Shown here: positions 1 through 9,051 of the stretch, one piece after another
Position numbering within the stretch: position 1 is the first letter of the stretch
How the letters are laid out: the number at the start of each line of letters is the position of its first letter
NCBI GenBank assembly: GCA_031769625.1
Contig: JAUIMM010000550.1
Span: 3,162,001-3,226,000 of the forward strand
Length of the DNA: 64,000 nt
Source: Taudactylus pleione
Taxonomy: Eukaryota > Chordata > Amphibia > Anura > Myobatrachidae
Direction: 5' to 3'
Notes under the pieces: model-generated
Told to the model about the DNA's origin: nothing
The model's input: only the letters and a program-made list of their open reading frames with translations
Databases searched by the model: none
Translations under genes and position numbers: made by a program

Positions 1-291
1 TGAATAACTTAATTGTGAATTATTGTACCAAAGGACTGGGAATTTAAACATAAATTCTGGAATTCAGAAAAGAAGAATGTTTGGGCTCTGTCTGAGTAAG
101 TTCATCACATTTTTGAAAGATCTTTTAGCAGTCACAAGGATTATTGTACCTAAAATGTTTTTGGGAAACAATCCCTGCAGATAGTGTACAGTCAAACTCC
201 AAAATGTGATTCTGTATATACTTCAATAACCATAAAACTCTGAAAACAGGCTCAAAAACAGGAAAGACACTTCAATTACTACAAGACACCT

Positions 292-364
292 GGGACAGTG
301 GCGCAATGGAAAACGTGTCTGACTACGCATCAGAAGATTGTAGGTTCGACTCCTACCTGAATCG
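292..364 (+). tRNA. tRNA-Arg(ACG), unit 1, degenerate
   Basis: 73-nt cloverleaf with anticodon loop CTACGCA (anticodon ACG). The anticodon stem TCTGA/TCAGA and T-arm GTAGG/CCTAC around TTCGACT are intact. The acceptor stem has two mismatches (GGGACAG against CTGAATC), and the D-arm carries a T-to-A change. It is probably no longer functional. Confidence 0.7.
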
Positions 365-372
365 CTAATATT

Positions 373-444
373 GCCGAGATCGTATAGTGGTTAGTAGTCT
401 GTGTCGTGGCCGCAGCAACTCTGGATCAAATCCGGGTCACGGCA
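373..444 (+). tRNA. tRNA-His(GTG), unit 1, degenerate
   Basis: 72-nt tRNA-His-like sequence starting 8 nt after the tRNA-Arg. The anticodon is GTG, but invariant U33 is C, the T-loop begins ATC instead of TTC, and the acceptor stem has an A-A mismatch. TTTT follows directly as a Pol III terminator. It is likely a pseudogene. Confidence 0.65.
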
Positions 445-870
445 TTTTGATTTTGTTTCTCAATCATCCATTTTTTCACAATACTAAATCTTGAGAAAAT
501 TTCAGAAAATAAGCAGATTCTTTGAAGGTGCTTGCACTATTTGTGTTTAATGCTTATTATAAAGCTATCTTAACATGCTTTGAATAATTTAATTGTGAAG
601 TATTGTACTAAAGGACTGGGAATTTGACATAAATTCTGGAATTCAGGAAAGAAGAATGTTTGGGCTCTGTCTGAGTAAGTTCATTAAATTTTTGAAAGAT
701 CTTTTAGGAGTCACAAGGATTATTGTACCTAAAATGTTTTTGGGAAACAATCCCTGCAGATAGTGTACAGTCAATTTCCAAAATGTGATTCTGTATATAC
801 TTCAATAACCATAAAACTCTGAAAACAGGCTCAAAAACAGGAAAGACACTTCAATTGCTAAAAGACACCT

Positions 871-943
871 GGGCTGGTGGTGCAATGGATAACGCGTCTG
901 ACTACGGATCAGAAGATTGTAGGTTCGACTCCTACCTGGCTTG
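871..943 (+). tRNA. tRNA-Arg(ACG), unit 2, best preserved copy
   Basis: 73 nt. The anticodon loop CTACGGA sits on an intact TCTGA/TCAGA stem. The T-arm is GTAGG-TTCGACT-CCTAC with an intact B box (GGTTCGACTCC), and the A box TGGTGCAATGG is close to consensus. The acceptor stem pairs fully if G-T wobbles are allowed. There is no T-run before the tRNA-His 8 nt downstream, so it would be released from a shared precursor. This is the best candidate for a working tRNA-Arg in the window. Confidence 0.82.
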
Positions 944-951
944 TTTATATT

Positions 952-1023
952 GCCGTGATTGTATAGTGGTTAGCACTCTGCATTGTGGCCGCAGTAACCC
1001 CGGTTCGAAAATGGGTCGTGGCA
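952..1023 (+). tRNA. tRNA-His(GTG), unit 2
   Basis: 72 nt with anticodon loop TTGTGGC. The acceptor stem GCCGTGA/TCGTGGC pairs with wobbles. One A-C mismatch sits next to the anticodon loop, and one mismatch lies in the T-stem (CCCGG/ATGGG). The TTTT that follows is the only terminator of the Arg-His pair. Confidence 0.75.
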
Positions 1024-1448
1024 TTTTGATTTTGTTTCTCAATCATCCATTTTTTCACAATACTGAATCTTTAGAAATTTCAGAAAGTAAGCAGATTCTT
1101 TGAAGGTGCTTGCACTATTTGAGTTTAATGCTTATTATAAAGCTATCTTAACATACTTTGAATAATTTAATTGTGAATTATTGTACTAAAGGACTGGGAA
1201 TTTGACATAAATTCTGGAATTAAGGAAAGAAGAATGTTTGGGCTCTGTCTGAGTAAGTTCATTACATTTTTGAAAGATCTTTTAGCAGTCACAAGGATTA
1301 TTGTACCTAAAACGATTTTGGGAAACAATCCCTGCAGATAGTGTACAGTAAATTTCCAAAATGTGATTCTGTATTTACTTCAATAACCATAAAACTCTGA
1401 AAACAGGCTCAAAAACAGGAAAGACACTTCAATTACTTCCAGACACTT

Positions 1449-1521
1449 GGGCTGGTGGTGCAAAGGATAATGCGTCTGACTAAGGATCAGAAGATTGTAT
1501 GTTCGTCTCCTACCTGGCTCG
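1449..1521 (+). tRNA. tRNA-Arg-derived, anticodon changed to AAG (likely pseudogene)
   Basis: Full-length copy of the array tRNA-Arg, but the anticodon loop reads CTAAGGA. A single C-to-A change turns ACG (Arg) into AAG, which would read a leucine codon. The B box is also damaged (TGTTCGTCTCC), and the D-arm carries AAAGG. Poor transcription is expected, so I treat it as a pseudogene, not a recoded tRNA. Confidence 0.65.
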
Positions 1522-1529
1522 CTTATATT

Positions 1530-1601
1530 GCCGTGATTGTATAGTGGTTAGTACTCTGAATTGTGGCCGCAGCAACCCCGGTTCGAAAATGGGTCTCGGC
1601 A
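1530..1601 (+). tRNA. tRNA-His(GTG), unit 3, degenerate
   Basis: 72 nt starting 8 nt after the tRNA-Arg copy. The anticodon is GTG. The anticodon stem (CTGAA/CGCAG) has two mismatches and the acceptor stem one T-T mismatch. TTTT follows. Confidence 0.65.
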
Positions 1602-2026
1602 TTTTGATTTTGTTTCTCAATCATCCATTTTTTCACAATACTGAATCTTTAGAAAATTCAGAAAGTAAGCAGATTCTTTGAAGGTGCTTGCACTATTTGT
1701 GTTTAATGCTTATTATAAAGCTATCTTAACATGCTTTAAATAATTTAATTGTGAATTATTGTACTAAAGGACTGGGAATTTGACATAAATTCTAGAATTC
1801 AGGAAAGAAGAATGTTTGAGCTTCGTTCAGAGTAAGTTCATCACATTTTTGAAAGATCTTTTTGCAGTCACAAGGATTATTGTACCTAAAACGTTTTTGG
1901 GAAACAATCCCTGCAGATAGTGTACAGCCAATTTCCAAAATGTTATTCTGTATATACTTCAATAACCATAAAGCTCTAAAACATGCTCATAAACAGGAAA
2001 GACACTTCAATGACTACAAGACACCT

Positions 2027-2099
2027 GGGCCAGTAGCGCAATTAATAACGTGTCTGACTACGGATCGTAAAATTGTAGGTTCGACTCCTACCTCGCTCG
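2027..2099 (+). tRNA. tRNA-Arg(ACG), unit 4, degenerate
   Basis: 73 nt with anticodon ACG and intact T-arm and B box. The A box has drifted (TAGCGCAATTA). The anticodon stem has one mismatch (TCTGA/TCGTA) and the acceptor stem one C-C mismatch. Confidence 0.68.
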
Positions 2100-2107
2100 T
2101 TTAAACT

Positions 2108-2178
2108 GCCGTCACTGTATAATGGTTAGTACTCTGTGTTGTGGCTGCAGCAACCCGGCTCGAATCCGGTTCACGGCT
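2108..2178 (+). tRNA. tRNA-His(GTG), unit 4, one base short
   Basis: 71 nt, with one base missing in the T-arm region compared with the other copies. The anticodon is GTG. The 8-nt spacer from tRNA-Arg is kept and a T-run follows. It is probably non-functional because of the T-arm deletion. Confidence 0.62.
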
Positions 2179-2603
2179 TTTTGATTTTGTTTCTCAATCA
2201 TCCTTTTTTTCCCAATATTGAATCTTAAGACAGTTTCAGAAAGTAAGCAGATTCTTTGAAGGTGCTTGCACTATTTGTGTTTATTGCTTATTATAAAGCT
2301 ATCTTAACATGCCTTGAATAATTTAATTGTGAATTATTGTACTAAAGGACTGGGAATTTGACATAAATTCTGGAATTCAGGAAAGATGAATGTTTGGGCT
2401 CTGTCTGAGTAAGTTTATCACATTTTTGAAAGATCTCTTTGCAGTCACAAGGATTATTGTACCTAAAACGTTTTTGGGAAACAATCCCTGCAGATAGTGT
2501 ACAGTCAATTTCCAAAATGTGATTCTGTATATACTTCAATAACCATAAAACTCTAAAACAGGCTCAACAACAGGAAAGACACTTCAATTACTACAAGACA
2601 CCT

Positions 2604-2676
2604 GGGTTAGTGGCACAATGGATAACGCATCAGGCTACGGATCAGAAGATTGTAGGTTTGACTCCTCTCTGGCTCG
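2604..2676 (+). tRNA. tRNA-Arg(ACG), unit 5, degenerate
   Basis: 73 nt with loop CTACGGA and a fully paired acceptor stem. The anticodon stem TCAGG/TCAGA has an A-A mismatch. The T-loop reads TTTGACT (C56 lost), and the T-stem has one mismatch. Confidence 0.65.
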
Positions 2677-2684
2677 CTTAAAGT

Positions 2685-2756
2685 GCTGTGATTGTATAGT
2701 TGTTAGAACTCTGCATTGTGGCAGCAGTAACCCCGGTTTGAATTTGGGTCACGGCA
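2685..2756 (+). tRNA. tRNA-His(GTG), unit 5
   Basis: 72 nt with anticodon GTG. The acceptor stem GCTGTGA/TCACGGC and the T-stem pair completely with wobbles. One A-A mismatch lies at the top of the anticodon stem, and the T-loop is TTTGAAT. TTTT follows. Confidence 0.68.
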
Positions 2757-3132
2757 TTTTGATTTTGTTTCTCAATCATCCATTTTTTCACAGTATTGAA
2801 TCTTAAGACAATTTCTGAAAGTAAGCAGATTCTTTGACGGTGCTTGCACTATTTGTCTTTCATGTTTTTTATAAAGCTATCTTAACATGCTTTGAATAAT
2901 TTAATTGTGAATTATTGAACTAAAGGACTTGGAATTTGACATAAATTCTGGAATTTAGGAAAGAAGAATGTTTGGGCTCTGTCTGAGTAAGTTCATCACA
3001 TTTTTGAAAGATCTTTTAGCAGTCACAAGGATTATTGTACCTAAAACGTTTTTGGGAAACAAGCCCTGCAGATAGGGTACAGTCAATTCCAAAAATGTGA
3101 TTCTCTCTATATTTCAATAACCATAAAACTCA

Positions 3133-3152
3133 TTTCGAATCCGTGTCACGTT
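3133..3152 (+). pseudogene. Remnant 3' end of tRNA-His in the deleted unit
   Basis: Only the last ~20 nt (T-loop and 3' acceptor strand) of a tRNA-His remain, joined straight onto the upstream spacer. One deletion has removed the tRNA-Arg and most of the tRNA-His from this unit. Confidence 0.7.
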
Positions 3153-3579
3153 GTTTTGATTTTGTTTCTCAATCATCCATTTTTTTACAATATTGAATCT
3201 TAAGACAATTTCATAAAGTCAGCAGATTCTTTGAAGGTGCTTGCACTATTTGTGTTTAATGCTTATTATAAAGCTTTTCTTAACATGCTTTGAATAATTT
3301 TATTGTGAATTATTGTACTAATGGACTGGGAATTTGAAATAAATTCTGGAATTCAGGAAAGAAGAATGTTTGTTCTCTGTCTGAGTAAGTTCATCACATT
3401 TTTGAAAGAACTTTTAGCAGTCAGAAGGATTATTGTACCTAAAATGTTTTTGGGAATCAAGCCCTGCAGATAGTGTACATTCAATTCCCAAAATGTGATT
3501 CTGTATATACTTCAGTAATCATAAAACTCTAAAACAGGCTCAAAAACAGGGAAGACACTTCAATTACTACAAGACACAT

Positions 3580-3652
3580 GGGCCGGTGGCGCAATGGATA
3601 ATGAATCTGACTACGGATCAGAAGATTGTAGGTTTGATTCCTGCCTGGCTTT
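3580..3652 (+). tRNA. tRNA-Arg(ACG), unit 7
   Basis: 73 nt. The acceptor stem GGGCCGG/CTGGCTT and anticodon stem TCTGA/TCAGA pair fully, and the anticodon is ACG. The T-loop has TTTG in place of TTCG, weakening the B box. Otherwise this is the second-best Arg copy. Confidence 0.72.
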
Positions 3653-3660
3653 GTTAAATT

Positions 3661-3732
3661 TCTGTGATCATATAGTGGTTAGTACTCTGCATTGTGGCCA
3701 CAGCAACCCAAGTTCAAAGCTGTGTCACAGCA
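3661..3732 (+). tRNA. tRNA-His(GTG), unit 7, degenerate
   Basis: 72 nt with the usual 8-nt spacing. The anticodon is GTG, but the first base of the acceptor is T instead of G, and the T-loop has TTCAAAG. A run of six Ts follows. Confidence 0.6.
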
Positions 3733-3852
3733 TTTTTTATTTTTTTCTGAATCATCCATTTTTTCACAATATTGAATCTTTAGACAATTTCAGAAAGTAA
3801 GCAGATTATTTGAAGGTGCTTGCACTATGTGTGTTTAATGCTTATTATAAAG

Positions 3853-4383
3853 GGTATGCAGTCCGGAAGCTGCCGGACCTAATACCAACAGCCAGCTTCC
3901 CGACTACTTAATATCAGCGATAGTTAAATGACAGGCATCTAAATCTAGATGCCTGTCATATTTCAATGCCGGGAGACTGGCAACCAGCATCCCGATCAAA
4001 GGGACGCCGGTCGCCGAGCCCAGATAGCAGTGAGGGGAGGGTTTGGTTTAGGGCTCCCGTGGGGGACTTAGGGTTAGGCACCCCCCCGGGAGGTTAGGGC
4101 TAGGCTAAAGGAAGGGTGGGTTAGGATTAGGCACCCCCGGGGGTCTTAGGTTTAGGCAGAGGGGAAGGGGGGGTTAGATTTAGGCACTTAGAGGGGGGAC
4201 TAGGGTTAGGCACTGGGGGGGAAGGTTAGGGTTAGGCACCCTTAAGGGAAGGTTAGTGTTAGGGGCTAGAAATAGGTCAGAAGATATTTACCTTGGACGT
4301 TCGGAATTTCCTCCTCTGCCAGGATGCCGCTGTCGGGATTCCAACCTCCGAGCATATTTCCGGTGGTAAATCATAGCGATTCC
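3853..4383. mobile_element. Non-autonomous element in the tRNA array, 8-bp target duplication
   Basis: 531 bp interrupt a repeat unit. TTATAAAG occurs at both edges (3845-3852 and 4384-4391) but only once in uninterrupted units, so it is an 8-bp target-site duplication, the size typical of hAT elements. The interior has a hairpin around 3930-3962 (ATGACAGGCATC and its complement) and a GGTTAGG/TTAGGC-rich tract at about 4060-4270. A clear relative lies at 36480-36960. No coding capacity is seen, and terminal inverted repeats are weak, so the superfamily is uncertain. Confidence 0.75.
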
Positions 4384-4697
4384 TTATAAAGCTATCTTAA
4401 CATGCTTTCAATAATTTAATCGTGAATGATTGTACTTAAAGACTGGGAATTTCACATAGATTGTGGAATTCAGAAAATTAGAATGTTTGGGCTCTGTCTG
4501 AGTAAGTTCATCACATTTTTTAAAAATCTTTTAGCATTCACAAGGATTATTGTACCTAAAATATTTTTTAATAAACAAGCCCTGCAGAAAATGTACAGTC
4601 AATTCCCAAATTGTGATCCTATATATACTTTAATATCTATAAAACTCTAAAACAGGCTCAAAAACAGGATAGAAACTTCAATTGTTATAAGACAGCT

Positions 4698-4771
4698 GGG
4701 CCAGTCTGCGCGATGGATAACATGTCTGACTACAGATCAGAAGATTGTAGGTTCGACTCCTACCTGGCTTG
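4698..4771 (+). tRNA. tRNA-Arg-derived, anticodon changed to ACA (likely pseudogene)
   Basis: 74 nt, with one base inserted in the A-box/D-arm region (GTCTGCGCGATGG). The anticodon loop reads CTACAGA, so ACG has become ACA. The T-arm and B box are intact. The anticodon change and D-arm insertion argue for a pseudogene. Confidence 0.6.
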
Positions 4772-4779
4772 CTTAAATT

Positions 4780-4851
4780 GCAATGATCATATAGTGGTTA
4801 GTACTCTGCATTGTTGCTGCAGCAACCCCAGTTCAAATCCAGATCACAGCA
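4780..4851 (+). tRNA. tRNA-His-derived, anticodon changed to GTT (likely pseudogene)
   Basis: 72 nt. The anticodon loop TTGTTGC gives GTT (asparagine-type) instead of GTG. The acceptor is weakened, and the usual TTTT directly after the gene has become ATTTACATTTT. It is likely a dead copy. Confidence 0.58.
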
Positions 4852-5105
4852 TTTACATTTTGTTTCTCAATCATCCATTTTTTTACATTATTGAATCTTA
4901 AGACAATTTCAGAAAGTAAGCAGATTAATGCTTATTATGAGGCTATCTTAACATGCTTTGAATAATTTCATTGTGAACTATTGTACTTAAAGACTGGGAA
5001 TTTGACATAAATTCTGGAATTCAGGAAATTAGAATGTTTGGGCTCTGTCTGAGTAAGTTCATCACATTTTTTAAAGAACTTTTAACAGTCACAAGGATTA
5101 TTGTA

Positions 5106-5768
5106 TATGGAAATTGTAGGGCGCCCACCTCTCTGCAATAGAATCACGACCAGCAGCCATCCAAGGAAGGAATGAGAAGCAATTTAGAATGTGAGGACAG
5201 CGCATATAAGTCTGACCGGACCCAAGAGACACACTGTGTTTAATCATATAAAATGTATTGATATTCGCAGGGCCGTAGCTAGGGTAGTGCGGCCGGTGCC
5301 ATCGCACAGGGCACCACAGGTCAGGGGGCGCTGTTTGGGCCTATCAAATTTTTGCTTATTATCATTCTTGCTTGTAGCTTCCTCTTATTTCACCCCCAGC
5401 ATCTCCTGGCCTCCCCTATCTCTTCCCTGGCCCTTCCCCGTGAAGCCATGGCCCTTTTTATGTCCCTTTGAAAAATGAGGGGGGCGCCAATGCTCTTTCT
5501 GGCACAGGGCACCAAAAAGTCTAGTTACGGCTCTGGATATTCGCACCTATTAGGTACAATAAAAATTGACCCTTAATTGTAATATTTGCTGTTATCTGAA
5601 TGTAAAAATGTACATTTTTACATTCAGATAGCAGCAGATTTTACCATTATGGGTCAATTTTTATTGTACCTAATACAGGTGTAAATTTCAATAAACTTTA
5701 TATGATTAAACACAGCGTGTCTCTTGGGTCCGGTCAAACTTATATGCGCCGTCCTCACATTCTAAATT
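5106..5768. mobile_element. Foldback element with a 15-bp target duplication, inserted in the tRNA array
   Basis: ACAAGGATTATTGTA stands at 5091-5105 and again at 5769-5783, flanking 663 bp that other units lack. The insert has 76 bp of unique sequence, then a near-complete palindrome: left arm 5182-5611 (about 154 bp once a nested insertion is removed) and right arm 5612-5768 (157 bp), with the centre at TGTACA. A 15-bp duplication is long for a cut-and-paste transposon and suggests retro-type (target-primed) insertion. No ORF is supported. The family is not recognised. Confidence 0.75.
5268..5535. mobile_element. hAT-type MITE nested in the foldback element
   Basis: 268 bp with terminal inverted repeats CAGGGCCGTA and TACGGCTCTG. 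It is flanked by the 8-bp duplication GATATTCG (5260-5267 and 5536-5543). It interrupts the left arm of the palindrome; removing it restores pairing with the right arm. No coding capacity. Confidence 0.85.
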
Positions 5769-5925
5769 ACAAGGATTATTGTACCTAAAATATTTTTGGG
5801 AAACATGCCCTGCAGAAAGTGTACAGTCAATTCCCAAAATGTGATTCTGTATATACTTCAATAACCATAAAATTCTTAAACAGGCTGAAAAACAGGATAG
5901 ACACTTCTATTACTAGAAGACAGCT

Positions 5926-5998
5926 GGGCCAGTTGCACAATGAATAACGCCTCTGACTACGGATTAGAAGATTGTACGTTCAACTCCTACATGTCTCG
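5926..5998 (+). tRNA. tRNA-Arg(ACG), last unit, degenerate
   Basis: 73 nt with anticodon ACG. The acceptor stem has two mismatches (GGGCCAG/ATGTCTC), the B box is altered (CGTTCAACTCC), and the D-arm reads AATGAATAAC. It is likely a pseudogene. Confidence 0.6.
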
Positions 5999-6006
5999 CT
6001 TAAGTT

Positions 6007-6042
6007 GCTGTGATCGTATAGTCGTTAATACTCTGCTTTGTG
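6007..6042 (+). pseudogene. Truncated 5' half of tRNA-His at the array edge
   Basis: The first ~36 nt of a tRNA-His (acceptor strand, D-arm, start of the anticodon arm to TTTGTG), followed by unrelated A-rich sequence. This marks the right breakpoint of the tandem array. Confidence 0.7.
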
Positions 6043-6349
6043 AAAAACATAAAAACAAGTACAGTAAATACAATACACAACAGTAAGCATTGTAGAAGTA
6101 CATTGCCACAGACAAGGATTACAGACATACGGTTGGCCTATATGCTAAATGTGGTCATAGCCAAATATGGAGCACTCATCAACACTTTGACTAAAAACAT
6201 GCCAAGGAGGCAGTTATTCTGTATATAGTTTCTCCTCCATGTCTGGCATGGGCCCTTAGACAAGCTTGGGCTTGGGTAATTCGTACCTGCCCCACACCTA
6301 CCTTGGTACCCTTGGGGAAGGGTAGGGCAACTCACTGCAGCTAGATTCA
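6043..6349. other. Unannotated spacer
   Basis: About 300 bp with no recognisable gene, RNA or repeat. The short ORFs here have no recognisable similarity. Confidence 0.5.
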
Positions 6350-7189
6350 GAGGGGTATTCAATGTGAAACGTTAACTTCACTGTCGAAGTTAACATTTCA
6401 AATCAGAGTTTTTTCCTGCGTTAAAGTCTGGTGCGCGCTCCCGCTTATCCCGTATTCAATATAAAATTAACGAAAACTGGAAACTCCGAAGTTGGATTTG
6501 CGTAAAGTTATGAATTTTTCCTTAAAATAATTGTAAGACCCCCCTAAAGTGGTAAAAACATGAGAGAACACTATGGGTACCCCCGTTTTAGCCTTTAATT
6601 GAAAGTCGGGGATTTAAATAGCCGCAGCAGGTGTTTTTTTCCCGACAGAAGAAGAGCACTTAGGTTATTTTTTTCGTTTTTTTTAGTGGTCCCATCAAAT
6701 TTGGGGTACATGAAATGGGTACTAGCATATTTTGATGTCCCTAGAGTAAGTTTTTAAAAATTCTGCATTTGTGCACCTGCCGCTATAATTCTATTCTAGA
6801 AAACACCTGCCGCATACTTGCAGAATAGCCCTGAACCTATTTCCCTATTGTTTAACAATTTTTTCCCATTTTTTTTTCACCCCAATTTTTAAATTAATTT
6901 TTGTCCCTTTTTTTTAAAAAACTTTTTTTGACACAGTTCTTTTTTAAATGTCAATCTCAGGGGTGCAGGCTATTTTTTTTAAGCATGCACCCCATAACCC
7001 CAATTCTGCACTTTTTTTCGAAACCTATTCAATGGTGAACAGTTATCACCGTTTTTTATCAAAGACTTCTCAAAACTGCGATAAGTCTTTGAAATTGAAT
7101 AGGGTATAAAAGTAAAACCTGCGATAATGACATCATACCTCCGATATTAACACAAAAACGATGTTATCGCACTATGTTGAATACCTCTC
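6350..7189. mobile_element. Harbinger-like MITE, 840 bp
   Basis: The ends are GAGGGGTATTCAATG and, inverted, TTGAATACCTCTC. A 3-bp duplication TCA flanks it (6347-6349 and 7190-7192). A short target duplication and a GGTATTCAA-type end fit Harbinger/PIF-like MITEs. The interior is AT-rich with T-runs and no supported ORF. Confidence 0.6.
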
Positions 7190-7941
7190 TCAGTGTGAGG
7201 GACCCCAGAAGGTATTCCTAAAGTTTGCACTCTATTTATGGCCAGAGACAGTATTACCATAACTGTATTACACTAGCATTAGTACTGCAATTCCACCGAT
7301 CCCCAAGTTCTGACACAGAGAGCGTTAGCAGTGTAGTATGGTGACAACAGGTAGTAGTAGCAGAGTAGTATGGTGACAGCAGATAGTAGTAATAGAGTAA
7401 AGCTCTCACAGATATCCATAGCAGAATGTGCTTAGCGCAGTAGTCATTCAGATAAGAATTTAAATTCAGGTACACAAGTATTGGCCAAGGTACTGATGGT
7501 CTACACGTGGTATGCTTAAACAGTTCCTAGTTTCATTGTAATCTTTCAGAAAAGCAAATGACACAGGGATATCAAAACCAGTCATTGTTGCCTAATATAT
7601 CTAGAGTATATGCATTTTCTTTAGCTTATAGATGTATAGATCCAGTTGTTAGCTTTGTGGTATTTCTTGCTTGTTTAATTAATAAAATTTTTGGATAGCC
7701 ATTGAAGTGGGAGGGGATTGGGGCTTGTTTGTAATCATTGCATTCACATGTCAGGTTTCATTATTTAACCACTTAACTGACAAATTCTTTTTCCAAAAAC
7801 CGCTCCAAAATTGTCGGTTTCTTTTATGATTGAATTAGGTCAAGAACATAATTTTAAACTTATCCATCACTATTTTATTTGAAAAAAAAATTCTTTTAAA
7901 ACCCAGTATACCATAAAAATAGCAATTTTTATGTTATACTG
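7190..7941. other. Intergenic AT-rich sequence with a possible TTAA-type repeat end
   Basis: No gene is seen. A motif TTTAACCACTTAACTGAC near 7766 resembles the end of TTAA-target DNA transposon repeats (compare 14780-14806), but the other end is not identified. Confidence 0.3.
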
Positions 7942-8174
7942 TAGTGATGGCCATTGACAGCTGTACCATCGATGGTTCAACCATCGTTAGAAGCCATCAA
8001 TTGTTTAGCGATTGGTCAAGATCTGTGTAGACCACAATTGCCGATGTTTCCAAAACATCGATTGAGGGTTGCCATCGAAGGTGCAACATTGATGGCCACC
8101 AGCAATGGCAAACCACTTGTTTTCAGTCAGACCATCAATGTTTGCAAACTATCAATGGTCGGTTGCCATCCCTA
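7942..8174. mobile_element. Short MITE with TAGTGATGG / CCATCCCTA ends
   Basis: 233 bp of GATGG- and ATCGATGG-rich sequence with inverted ends TAGTGATGGC and GCCATCCCTA. hAT affinity is suggested by the ends. No clear target duplication is visible. A (TA)n run at 8202-8221 lies just beyond it. Confidence 0.45.
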
Positions 8175-8394
8175 ATCAGAGGCTCTGCGATATCTATCAA
8201 TTATATATATATATATATATATCTCAAACACACATTGTATCTATGTATATATTATAAGGGCACAGTCATGTCGTTATATTAAGGCTACATCTATAAAAAT
8301 GGATTTCTCCATAGAGAATTCTGAAGGGGGTCAGGGTGATCAAGGGCTCAAAAGCTATTGGAGGTACGGATCTGAAATATGGCATGGCTTTGGA

Positions 8395-8995
8395 ACCCCA
8401 GTACTGGTTGTGCTAAATACATGGGACAAACAATGTAGGGGTCCCCTGTATTAATCTCAACCAGCACCAGGCTTTTGAGAAAATATGGGGGACAAATTAC
8501 ATAGGGGTCCTCCGTATTTAGTGAAACCAGCACAGGGATCTGAGCCAGTCCTGGTTCTGGAAATACAGGGGGAAAAAAGCATAGGGCTCCCCCCTGTATT
8601 TCCAAGAACCAGCACCGGGCTCCATCTAGCGGGGGGTGATGCCACAGCCAAGGGAGCCCTTTCACATGGGCCCCCCAGCCGCAGCATCACCCCTGACTGC
8701 TTGTCAGCCCAGGCCAGGGATCCCTGGGGCATTGGGGACCCCCCCAATAAAGGAGTCCCCCTCCTCAGGGCATCCCAGGCCCAGGCTGATAGCCCGGGGC
8801 TATCCCCGGCACACCTGGGCAGTGGGTGCCGGGTTGATTATGTATAGTGTGGTGCATAAGAAAATATAAATATTGTTTTTTGCAGTAGTACTACAGGACC
8901 CAGGAGACATCCCCCGCATACTGGCACTTGGAGAACCACAAGTACCAGCAAGCGGGGCAATAAGGGCCTGCTGTACTTATAGTACCCCTGCAAAA
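8395..8995. mobile_element. One arm of a GGGTCCCC/ACCAGCACC foldback repeat family
   Basis: Repeated modules of the form AACCAGCACC(A/G)GG, ATAGGG(T/C)(T/C)CCC and CAGCCCAGGCC(A/G)GGGATCC, ending with GAGAACCACAAGTACCAGCAAG. The same modules in the same order build the arms of the large foldback at 49446-51335 and part of 55471-56162. The G+C-rich ORFs on both strands here are by-products of this repeat, not genes. Confidence 0.6.
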
Positions 8996-9051
8996 GAAAT
9001 GTTCAAATAAAACACACAGACACAAAATCTATTATTTACCGGGACCTTCAC

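Larger units (their letters stand above)
1..6042 (+). repeat. Tandem array of ~578-bp units, each with a tRNA-Arg/tRNA-His gene pair
   Basis: Direct repeats run from the first base to about 6042. tRNA-Arg starts fall at 292, 871, 1449, 2027, 2604, 3580, 4698 and 5926, a spacing of 577-579 bp wherever nothing is inserted or deleted. One unit (about 2890-3280) has lost its tRNA-Arg and most of its tRNA-His. Every unit shares the same ~425-bp spacer, which contains no ORF I can support. In each pair the tRNA-His follows the tRNA-Arg after exactly 8 nt, with no T-run between them, and is followed by TTTT in most units. One RNA polymerase III transcript per pair is therefore likely, although that is inferred. 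The right end stops abruptly inside a tRNA-His at 6042. Copies vary in quality; the pair at 871-1023 is the best preserved. Confidence 0.9.

Noticed and set aside
4060..4270. TTAGGG-rich tract as a telomere or interstitial telomere
   Set aside because: Motifs are irregular, interrupted by C- and G-runs, and lie inside a transposon with a second copy at 36480-36960.
855..4901. ORFs of 60-82 codons with a shared peptide pattern (SDYGSEDCRFDS...) repeated along the array
   Set aside because: They are translations of the tRNA-Arg and tRNA-His genes themselves in each repeat unit, not proteins.
8348..8870. Overlapping Pro/Gly-rich ORFs on both strands, up to 120 codons
   Set aside because: Generated by G+C-rich modules of a foldback repeat that recurs elsewhere; no domain or codon pattern.
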